Origin: Victivallaceae bacterium
Lineage (GTDB): Bacteria > Verrucomicrobiota > Lentisphaeria > Victivallales > Victivallaceae
Direction: 5' to 3'
Assembly (NCBI GenBank): GCA_028698975.1
Contig: JAQVVK010000052.1
Span: 1-11,851 of the forward strand
Length of the DNA: 11,851 bases
A model generated the notes under the pieces. It did not search any database. It saw only the letters and a list, made by a program, of their open reading frames with translations, and was not told the DNA's origin. The translations under genes and the position numbers were made by a program. Positions 6,924-11,851 of this stretch are shown in pieces. The first letter of the stretch is position 1. Every line of letters starts with the position of its first letter.

Positions 6924-7531
6924 ACATTACTTTTTGGATCAGGTCGTCTCTTGCCGCCGTACTCTGCGCCGTTGTCGGCGGCTGCGGCGTAACGGCGCAT
7001 CGCATTGAGCCGGGCGGACCCGACGCGCTGGTCACCGTGACCGGGGTCGACGCCGCCGACTGGAATCTGGTGGCAAACAAAGCGATTGGCGAACTTCTAT
7101 CTTCGGGAGCATTGAAGCGTAAAGACGGCCGTCAAGCGGTTGTGATGGTGAGCCGGGTGCGCAACTACACGCTGCTGCATCTGGAAAGTGCCATTCTAAC
7201 CAATAAAATGCGAAGTGCGATCGGGGCGTCCGGACAGGCGCGGGTGACTTCCGCAGTTGGTTACGGCGGCAACATTGATCTTGCGGTAAGACGCATAAGA
7301 GCCAAAGACATCGACGATATTTTCGCGTCTGGAACCGTGCCGAAGCGCGGCACCGTGACTGCGCCCAACTTCAGTTTGTCGGGCATGATCGTGCAGCAGA
7401 CCACGCGCTCGGGGCGCACCGAGGAGGGATATTATCAATTTTATCTGGCCTTGACCGATCTTGCCACCGGCGTGGCGGTTTGGGAGACCACGGTGGATTT
7501 CGCAAAACAGGCAACACGTTCGGTCATATAA
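6920..7531 (+). CDS. lpoB: LpoB-like lipoprotein, copy 1
   Basis: In Enterobacteria LpoB is an outer-membrane lipoprotein that reaches through the periplasm and stimulates the peptidoglycan synthase PBP1b. This 203-residue product has a signal ending in VVGGC, giving lipidated Cys22. The family pattern follows: ADWNLVANKAIGELLSSG (from residue 46), AVVMVSRVRNYT, AILTNKMRSAI..SGQARV, a RGTVTAPNFSLSGMI strand, and LTDLATGVAVWET (178-190) with KQATRS at the end. It starts in a 4-base ATGA overlap with the COG3014 gene and has GGAG at 6908-6911. It lacks the long proline-rich linker of E. coli LpoB after the cysteine; the linker here is only about 20 residues. Whether a PBP1b with a UB2H domain exists in this organism cannot be seen, so the partner is unknown. 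Confidence 0.83.
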   Translation: MNITFWIRSSLAAVLCAVVGGCGVTAHRIEPGGPDALVTVTGVDAADWNLVANKAIGELLSSGALKRKDGRQAVVMVSRVRNYTLLHLESAILTNKMRSAIGASGQARVTSAVGYGGNIDLAVRRIRAKDIDDIFASGTVPKRGTVTAPNFSLSGMIVQQTTRSGRTEEGYYQFYLALTDLATGVAVWETTVDFAKQATRSVI

Positions 7532-7551
7532 CTCAATCGAAAGGGTCGAAT

Positions 7552-8025
7552 ATGCAAAAAAGTAACTGGTTAGCATTGATTACGCTGGCCGCCGCCGCAT
7601 GGCTGGGGGGCGGTTGTCAGGACACGGTCAACACCATGGACAACACCGACCGGCAGATGGCGCCGCAGTCGCTGGACACCAGACGATTCATCAGCGATAG
7701 TTTCTGCCGCGACCGGCTTACGCTTTTGGCGATGAACCGGGCGCAAACTCCGGGCGGCATGATGATGGTGCAGGCCACACTTCGCAGTGAGCGTTACGGT
7801 TTCTGGTCGGAGTTGTGGAGTTGGATTACCGACGAGAACCCATATCACGTCGCATACAAGTTTGAGTGGTTTGACGCCAACGGCATGCGCATCAACAGCG
7901 CGACCGGCGCATGGCAGACCGAAATATTCATTCCCGGCGAAACCAAATATCTTCAGGGCGTCGCCCCCAACGACAAGTGCCGCGATTTCTCGTTGAGCGT
8001 CAAAGAAGCCACCGTCGAACAATAA
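7552..8025 (+). CDS. ycfL: YcfL (DUF1425) family lipoprotein
   Basis: A 157-residue predicted lipoprotein of the YcfL/DUF1425 family. In E. coli ycfL lies directly beside lpoB; the function is not established. The signal segment LALITLAAAAWLGGG is followed by Cys22. The lipobox GGGC is weak because glycine is at -3, but the following residues (QDTVNTMDN) look like a lipoprotein start. The mature domain shows the family core: MMMVQATLRSERY, YHVAYKFEWFDANGMRIN, WQTEIFIPGETKYLQGVAPN and DFSLSVKEA, a predicted beta-sandwich. The extra cysteines at SFCRD and DKCRD could form a disulfide. ATG 7552 is chosen over an ATG at 7480, which would overlap lpoB copy 1 by 52 bases and bury the signal; GAAAGGG precedes the chosen start. 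It is sandwiched between the two lpoB copies. Confidence 0.82.
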   Translation: MQKSNWLALITLAAAAWLGGGCQDTVNTMDNTDRQMAPQSLDTRRFISDSFCRDRLTLLAMNRAQTPGGMMMVQATLRSERYGFWSELWSWITDENPYHVAYKFEWFDANGMRINSATGAWQTEIFIPGETKYLQGVAPNDKCRDFSLSVKEATVEQ

Positions 8026-8051
8026 AACCTTCAAGCAGGAATAGAATAGAA

Positions 8052-8669
8052 ATGAACAATAAACAAATATTCAAAAATTCGGCATTTTCACTGGTTGCCG
8101 CGATCACGCTGGCCGGTTGCGGCACGGCGGCGCACCGCATCGAACCCGCTTCGCAGGGGCTGGTCACGGTGGGCGACGTAAACACACAGGATTGGCAGGA
8201 TGTTTCAACCAAGGCGATAAATTCGCTGCTGTCGTCGGGGGTGTTGGTGCGCGCCGACGGCCGCAAGACGATTGTGATGATCAACCCGGTCAAAAACTCG
8301 ACTTCGAGTCGGGCGAACACATCGATATTGACCAATAAAATACGCCAGTCGCTGCTTCGATCGGGCAAGGCGGTCACCACTACCGCGGTGGGCGGCAAAG
8401 GGCCTGAGGACAATGCCACGCGTCAGGTGCGCGAACTTGAAAACGACGATATGTTCAATCAGTCCACCGTGCAGAAACGCGGCACGGTGATCGCGCCGGA
8501 CATGAGTCTTTCGGGTGAAATCATCAACGAAAGTGTAAGTTCGGGGCGCAACAAGGAAAATGCGTTTTACTTTCATGTAGAGATGACCGATCTGGCTACT
8601 GGATTGGCGGTTTGGGAAGACACCTTTGATATTTCAAAACAGGAAACCCGCAACATCTTCGGGTATTGA
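8052..8669 (+). CDS. lpoB: LpoB-like lipoprotein, copy 2
   Basis: A paralogue of the gene at 6920, 205 residues, with a canonical lipobox LAGC and lipidated Cys23. The two share GCG..AHRIEP after the cysteine, the TQDWQDVSTKAINSLLSSG helix, ILTNKIRQSLLRSGKAV, KRGTVIAPDMSLSGEI and LTDLATGLAVWED-type ends with KQ.TRN. By eye they are roughly half identical. Copy 2 is closer to the standard family at positions such as VKNSTSS, where copy 1 has VRNYTLL, and SLLRSGK, where copy 1 has AIGASGQ. AGCAGGAA at 8033-8040 precedes ATG 8052, with a somewhat long spacing. Duplication around ycfL suggests division of labour or a hetero-complex; this is inference. Confidence 0.85.
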   Translation: MNNKQIFKNSAFSLVAAITLAGCGTAAHRIEPASQGLVTVGDVNTQDWQDVSTKAINSLLSSGVLVRADGRKTIVMINPVKNSTSSRANTSILTNKIRQSLLRSGKAVTTTAVGGKGPEDNATRQVRELENDDMFNQSTVQKRGTVIAPDMSLSGEIINESVSSGRNKENAFYFHVEMTDLATGLAVWEDTFDISKQETRNIFGY

Positions 8670-8682
8670 AGAAAACTTGATT

Positions 8683-9603
8683 ATGGAAAAAATAGCAGAA
8701 AACATTTTGGAAACCATCGGCAATACGCCATTGATTCGCATCAATAAGCTCAACACCGGCAATGCGGAGGTGGTAGCCAAGGTGGAATATTTCAATCCGG
8801 GCGGTTCGGCCAAAGACCGGGTCGGCGTCGCGATGATCGAGGCCGCCGAAAAAAACGGTATGCTGAAGCCGGGCGGGTTGATAATCGAGCCTACCAGCGG
8901 CAACACGGGGGTAGGTCTGGCACTGGCGGCGGCGGTCAAGGGGTATCGTCTGATCCTCACGATGCCGGAAACCATGAGCATTGAACGACGCAAACTGCTC
9001 AAAGCATACGGAGCCGAGTTGGTGTTGACCGACGGGGCGGCCGGTATGAAAGGAGCGATTGAAAAGGCGGAAGAGCTCAAAGCGGCCAATCCCGGCTCGA
9101 TCATTACTCAACAATTCAACAACCCGGCCAATCCGGAGGTTCACCGTATGACCACCGGTGAGGAAATCTGGCGCGACACCGATGGCGAGCTGGCGGCATT
9201 TGTGGCGGGTGTCGGTACAGGCGGCACCATTACCGGGGTGGGAGAAGCATTAAAGTCGCACGATGCCAAAATAAAAATTTTCGCAGTCGAGCCGGACACG
9301 AGCGCGGTGCTTTCCGGCGGCAAGCCCGGACCGCACAAACTGCAAGGTATCGGGGCTGGCTTTGTGCCGAAAGTTTTGCAGTTGGATTTGGTTGACAAGG
9401 TAATAACGGTAACGGCGGAGGACGCGGGGCGTACTACGCGTGACGCGGCAATGAAAGAAGGTCTTTTGATCGGGATTTCTTCCGGGGCGGCGTTGTTTGC
9501 CGCGTTGGAGCTGGCGAAACAGCCGGAATATGCGGGAAAGCGAATAGTTGTACTGTTGCCTGACTGTGGGGAACGCTATCTTTCGACATGGCTCTTTGCC
9601 TGA
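8683..9603 (+). CDS. cysK: Cysteine synthase (O-acetylserine sulfhydrylase)
   Basis: A PLP enzyme that replaces the acetyl group of O-acetylserine with sulfide to give cysteine, in the cytoplasm. At 306 residues it has the full set of family motifs. ETIGNTPLIR is at 10-19 and NPGGSAKDR at 38-46 contains the Schiff-base lysine, K44. PTSGNTG at 70-76 binds substrate and GVGTGGT at 176-182 binds the PLP phosphate. HKLQGIGAGFVP at 218-229, SSGAA at 266-270 and the closing DCGERYLST complete the set. ATG 8683 aligns with the usual CysK N-terminus; an upstream in-frame ATG at 8626 lies inside lpoB copy 2. The ribosome binding site is weak (GAAGA). It follows lpoB copy 2 by 13 bases with no visible terminator or promoter, so it may ride on the envelope operon although its function is metabolic. 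CysM or a cystathionine beta-synthase-like enzyme is less likely given the KLQGIGAGF motif. Confidence 0.93.
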   Translation: MEKIAENILETIGNTPLIRINKLNTGNAEVVAKVEYFNPGGSAKDRVGVAMIEAAEKNGMLKPGGLIIEPTSGNTGVGLALAAAVKGYRLILTMPETMSIERRKLLKAYGAELVLTDGAAGMKGAIEKAEELKAANPGSIITQQFNNPANPEVHRMTTGEEIWRDTDGELAAFVAGVGTGGTITGVGEALKSHDAKIKIFAVEPDTSAVLSGGKPGPHKLQGIGAGFVPKVLQLDLVDKVITVTAEDAGRTTRDAAMKEGLLIGISSGAALFAALELAKQPEYAGKRIVVLLPDCGERYLSTWLFA

Positions 9604-9636
9604 CCTACTTTCCTTTCCCCGTGAAAGGAAAGTAGG
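9604..9636. repeat. Perfect 14-bp stem-loop immediately after the cysK stop
   Basis: Bases 9604-9617 are the exact reverse complement of 9623-9636 with a five-base loop. The stem starts on the base after the cysK TGA. No T-run follows on either strand, so it is not a standard intrinsic terminator, though it could still stop transcription or protect the mRNA 3' end. The stem word CCTACTTTCC...GGAAAGTAGG resembles hairpins that head dispersed non-coding elements in other bacterial genomes; that resemblance is from memory. Confidence 0.75.
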
Positions 9637-9712
9637 CAGCAATAACGGCGCGTGCGCTTTTGCGTAACCGCAAAAGCTAACTTGCGCCGCCGGGGGAAAT
9701 TCCCCGCCCCCT

Positions 9713-9747
9713 GCCAATGCTCGGCACAGCAGCCGCGTAAGCGGCGT
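9713..9747. repeat. 35-bp direct repeat, copy 1
   Basis: Identical to 9940-9974. It contains a small hairpin, GCCGC-GTAA-GCGGC, at 9732-9745. The flanking bases differ from those of copy 2, so the shared block ends sharply. Confidence 0.9.
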
Positions 9748-9939
9748 TAGGTCAAGGGCTTTGCCCTTGCGAGGAGTAGCAGAGGGCGAGTAGCCCTCTG
9801 ACATCCCTCGGCGGGCGTATGCTAAACAAAAATTTTTAAGCGAAGCGTCCAAAAAATTTTTAGCCCGCCGCAGCCTTGCTTTCTCACAGAAAGCTTGTTA
9901 TAGACAAAACATTTGATCCTAACTTCTCACACGGCCACA

Positions 9940-9974
9940 GCCAATGCTCGGCACAGCAGCCGCGTAAGCGGCGT
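9940..9974. repeat. 35-bp direct repeat, copy 2, touching the symporter stop codon
   Basis: An exact second copy of 9713-9747, starting 227 bases downstream of it. Its last base is the final base of the TGA stop codon of the minus-strand symporter gene (9976-9974). The placement suggests it marks the right border of the non-coding element, or that insertion happened at the very end of the gene. Confidence 0.9.
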
Positions 9975-11362
9975 CAACACCCCCCGGCCCGTTCGCTCAA
10001 CTTCTGCTTGACTTCACGCATTCTATCCGAGTTAAGGCTATACGAACTCATCAGAAACAGCGCAACCAACATACCGATCCCCGGCACTACCGCATTGAGA
10101 ATACGTATCCAAAGGAACGTCGATTCCGGCTGTTCCACCCCAAGCGAAACATTAAACCCGGTCATCACCAGCAACAGCCCGGAAATCGCCATCGCCAATG
10201 TTAGACCAACTTTTGTAAACCATCCGTAAATCGCCCCGTACATCGCCTCCCGACGCGCTCCACTTCCTAATTCATCAAGGTCGCAAATATCGGCCAGCAT
10301 CGATTCGGCCAGCAACAAAATACAACTTATCCCCGGCCCAAACAACATCTGCGGTACCACTTGAAGCCACGGCATACTTGGCACCCAGCAGGCAAAATTA
10401 CTTATTGAAGCGATCGTGCCAAGCACCAAAGACCCGATAAACGTCGCTTTCTTTCCGCACCGGTGCCCCAACCAGACAATGACCGGCAGCGAAACCAACG
10501 AAACCAACTTCCATACCGTACCATTGATCCCGACGTAAACCGCCGCCGCCGACTCGTTGCCGCGGAAAAGATAAAACACATTCAAATAAAAATTCAATGC
10601 GTTCGCGGCATAGAATCCAAAAAACATCAGCGTCACCGCCAGTGTGAGCTTCATAAATTCGCGGTTGCGCATGGTTTCCCAAATTCCGCGCAAGATCGGC
10701 ACTTTCTTTTGCGTCGCGATCTTTGCATCATAGCGTTCGCGGCAGAACATCATGGGAATCAAAGCAAAAACAATCAGCCATATCGCCAAAAATCCACTTA
10801 GATACCGCGTCCCCTGCAAAGTGTCACTAAACCAATCACGCGTCACAAACCAATAAAACCACGGCAGAAGCAATCCGCCCACCGTGTCAAAAAACGCCTT
10901 GTATGCAAAAATGCCGGTGCGTTCCTCGTAATCGTCGCTCAACGCCAGCCCCAGCCCGGTGTAAGGCACCAGAAAGAATGTGTTTCCGGTATAAAACACC
11001 AGAGAAATCGCTATCAGATAAAAGAATTTTGACATTTCGCTCCAGCCCGGAGCGACTTGCCAAACCGCAAACAGACTTAACGCGGAAATCGCCGCGCCAA
11101 ACAGCATAAACGGTTTGCGTCGCCCCCAGCGGGAACGGAAGTTATCAGACAGAGATCCGACAATCGGGTCGCTGATCGCGTCCCACAACCTCGGAATGGC
11201 GGTGGCATAGCCGATCAAGGCGGGGCTTACACCGAGGGCAACATTATAAATCGGGTTGAGCAAAATATTCAAGATGTTGTTCATCAAGAGATTGTTCATA
11301 TTTCCCGAGCCAAATGCCGTCTTCTCGACAAATGTCACATCGCTTTTTTTGTTCTCTGTCAT
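9974..11362 (-). CDS. GPH-family (MelB-like) sugar:cation symporter
   Basis: A 462-residue major-facilitator-type membrane protein of the glycoside-pentoside-hexuronide:cation symporter family, which imports sugars or glycosides with Na+ or H+. About 12 membrane helices can be picked out. The family signature between helices 2 and 3 is present at about residues 61-86: DAISDPIVGSLSDNFRSRWG continuing into RRKPFM, with the DPIVG aspartate characteristic of cation coupling. Further typical segments are FFLVPYTGLGLALSDDYEER and the late ADICDLDELGSGARREAMYG, matching the conserved DxxxxxxGxRxEG..Y motif of the family. The substrate cannot be read. ATG 11362 follows the upstream minus-strand frame by 25 bases, suggesting an operon with it; the ribosome binding site (GCAGGTT) is poor. 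Its stop codon overlaps copy 2 of the 35-bp repeat. Confidence 0.9.
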   Translation of the reverse strand: MTENKKSDVTFVEKTAFGSGNMNNLLMNNILNILLNPIYNVALGVSPALIGYATAIPRLWDAISDPIVGSLSDNFRSRWGRRKPFMLFGAAISALSLFAVWQVAPGWSEMSKFFYLIAISLVFYTGNTFFLVPYTGLGLALSDDYEERTGIFAYKAFFDTVGGLLLPWFYWFVTRDWFSDTLQGTRYLSGFLAIWLIVFALIPMMFCRERYDAKIATQKKVPILRGIWETMRNREFMKLTLAVTLMFFGFYAANALNFYLNVFYLFRGNESAAAVYVGINGTVWKLVSLVSLPVIVWLGHRCGKKATFIGSLVLGTIASISNFACWVPSMPWLQVVPQMLFGPGISCILLLAESMLADICDLDELGSGARREAMYGAIYGWFTKVGLTLAMAISGLLLVMTGFNVSLGVEQPESTFLWIRILNAVVPGIGMLVALFLMSSYSLNSDRMREVKQKLSERAGGC

Positions 11363-11387
11363 GATAACCTGCGTTTTCTTTCGTTTT

Positions 11388-11717
11388 TTATTTGCCGACG
11401 GTCAGCCGATAACTCCATATCCGGCTGTCGCGATGGCGTATATCCAGCGAACCGTTGCCGATTCGCACCTCGTCGCGACCGTCAACCACCGGCTTGCCGT
11501 CACGGTCGAGCGCAACCGCCGACGTGACCCCGCCCAGCGTTTCGGACGCGATTTTGACCATGCCGCATTGCCCATGCGGGAAGAAGCGCAACCGCCAATC
11601 CGATCCGTTTTCCGCCTCGACCGACACCGCGGTATCGGTCGAAATGCCAAACCGGTCAACGACCGCCGTACCGTCGTTACTCCACTTGGGAGCAGAGCCC
11701 TCATCGCCGCGCCCCAT
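11388..11717 (-). CDS. C-terminal part of an unrecognised protein upstream of the symporter
   Basis: At least 109 residues ending SRIWSYRLTVGK. Codon use resembles the other genes here and the predicted structure is mostly beta strands (AVVDRFG, AVSVEAENGSDWRLRFF, VTSAVALDRDGKPVV, EVRIGNGSLDI). That would suit the terminal beta-sandwich of a secreted or carbohydrate-active enzyme next to a sugar symporter, but no family is recognised. The frame stays open to the window edge. However, beyond about 11720 the sequence makes more sense on the other strand as a P-type ATPase, so the open frame there is probably antisense noise. ATG 11717 is the most upstream start inside the trusted part. The gene is either truncated at its 5' end or cut by an artificial join. 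Confidence 0.5.
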   Translation of the reverse strand: MGRGDEGSAPKWSNDGTAVVDRFGISTDTAVSVEAENGSDWRLRFFPHGQCGMVKIASETLGGVTSAVALDRDGKPVVDGRDEVRIGNGSLDIRHRDSRIWSYRLTVGK

Positions 11718-11726
11718 CGCCGCCGT

Positions 11727-11851
11727 GCCTTTCTGTCCTTTTCCATGGGCGAGATCATCGAGGGCATCGCTGTTTTGATCGCACTGATGATCGCCGTCCT
11801 TACGAGTTTTTTTACCGAATACAAAGCGCAGAAATCCGTGGAATCCCTCCA
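11727..11851 (+). CDS. Fragment of a P-type (Ca2+-type) ATPase, lacking its 5' part and cut by the window edge
   Basis: On the plus strand the frame containing the ATG at 11745 reads AFLSFSMGEIIEGIAVLIAL and continues MIAVLTSFFTEYKAQKSVES. This matches the second membrane helix region of PMCA-type calcium-pumping P-type ATPases, where a helix of the form EGIAILIAV...EY..EK is followed by the actuator domain. Upstream of about 11727 the same frame turns into arginine- and proline-rich sequence (APHRRR) with no sign of the expected N-terminal cation ATPase domain or a proper first helix. The opposite strand there looks coding instead. There is no ribosome binding site before ATG 11745. So this is a 5'-truncated fragment or the far side of a join. 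Only about 40 residues are visible, so the subfamily is uncertain. Confidence 0.5.

Larger units (their letters stand above)
9604..9974. repeat. Hairpin-rich non-coding element filling the cysK/symporter convergent gap
   Basis: The whole 370-base gap is a string of stem-loops with no supported gene. After the 14-bp hairpin come: 9656-9664/9669-9677 (9 bp); a GGGGAA/TTCCCC palindrome near 9693-9706; GCCGC/GCGGC at 9732-9736/9741-9745; CAAGGGC/GCCCTTG at 9753-9759/9763-9769; an 8-bp stem at 9780-9787/9793-9800; and 8-bp arms 9809-9816/9863-9870 around two AAAAATTTTT palindromes (9828-9837 and 9852-9861). The last is a 7-bp stem at 9878-9884/9888-9894. Density of structure is far above that of the neighbouring genes. 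It looks like a dispersed REP/MITE-like or structured-RNA element. No transposase or other copies are visible in this window apart from the 35-bp repeat. Confidence 0.65.

Noticed and set aside
9604..9636. Hairpin after cysK as a standard Rho-independent terminator
   Set aside because: The stem is perfect but no T-run follows it on either strand, so it is recorded as a stem-loop only.
9250..9852. Minus-strand open frame crossing from the hairpin element into cysK
   Set aside because: It is antisense to cysK for over half its length and the rest reads through hairpins; composition is arginine-, proline- and serine-rich without family features.
9746..9923. GTTAGGT at 9746 and CCTAAC at 9918, resembling integron attC core sites
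   Set aside because: The order is the reverse of that in an attC site, the rest of the hairpin pairing does not follow attC layout, and there is no integrase or cassette gene.
9604..9974. CRISPR array, suggested by the repeated 35-bp unit
   Set aside because: Only two copies exist, 227 bases apart, with no regular spacers and no cas genes.
11455..11778. Plus-strand 107-residue frame starting MPIRTSSRPS
   Set aside because: Serine/proline/arginine-rich composition typical of a shadow; it is not in the frame that matches P-type ATPases.
11402..11824. 140-residue minus-strand frame starting MYSVKKLVRT
   Set aside because: It is antisense to the ATPase-like segment and overlaps the better-supported minus-strand frame ending at 11388; it becomes arginine-rich as shadow frames do.

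Overview
The window reads as a piece of a Gram-negative, probably anaerobic or fermentative bacterium, plausibly of the Planctomycetes-Verrucomicrobia-Lentisphaerota group. This is inferred from the gene set: a clostridial/enteric-type AdhE, a divergent RdgC, many outer-membrane-type lipoproteins and PEGA/CsgG-like proteins. No rRNA or other taxonomic marker is present. Genes are GC-rich, while the one divergent promoter region (441-769) is strikingly AT-rich.

Layout: (1) 1-440, minus strand: the start of adhE, cut by the window edge. (2) 441-769: AT-rich divergent control region with a perfect 18-bp inverted repeat. (3) 770-2496, plus strand: a tight pair, rdgC-like and trmB. (4) 2587-9603, plus strand: an eight-gene run behind a good sigma70-type promoter (2525-2553). 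It encodes a small membrane-anchored protein, a secreted CsgG-like protein with a PEGA domain, a secreted protein with two CsgG/TolB-N-like modules and a FlgT-C-like tail, a COG3014 lipoprotein, an LpoB-like lipoprotein, a YcfL (DUF1425) lipoprotein, a second LpoB-like lipoprotein and finally cysteine synthase. Spacings run from 4-bp ATGA overlaps to 26 bp, so most of this is likely one transcript. (5) 9604-9974: a hairpin-rich non-coding element that fills the whole convergent gap and contains a 35-bp exact direct repeat. (6) 9974-11717, minus strand: a GPH-family sugar:cation symporter behind the end of an unrecognised gene. (7) About 11727-11851, plus strand: what looks like the interior of a P-type Ca2+ ATPase with no proper 5' part, which suggests a rearrangement or assembly junction near 11715-11730.

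The most interesting part is the envelope operon. In Enterobacteria, LpoB is the outer-membrane lipoprotein activator of PBP1b and its neighbour is ycfL; COG3014 proteins accompany them in some Gammaproteobacteria. Here that set is enlarged by a second LpoB and two secreted CsgG-like proteins. Because LpoB, TolB-N and CsgG share a related fold, four of the eight products would carry that fold. The operon looks like a dedicated envelope complex whose function cannot be read from sequence alone.
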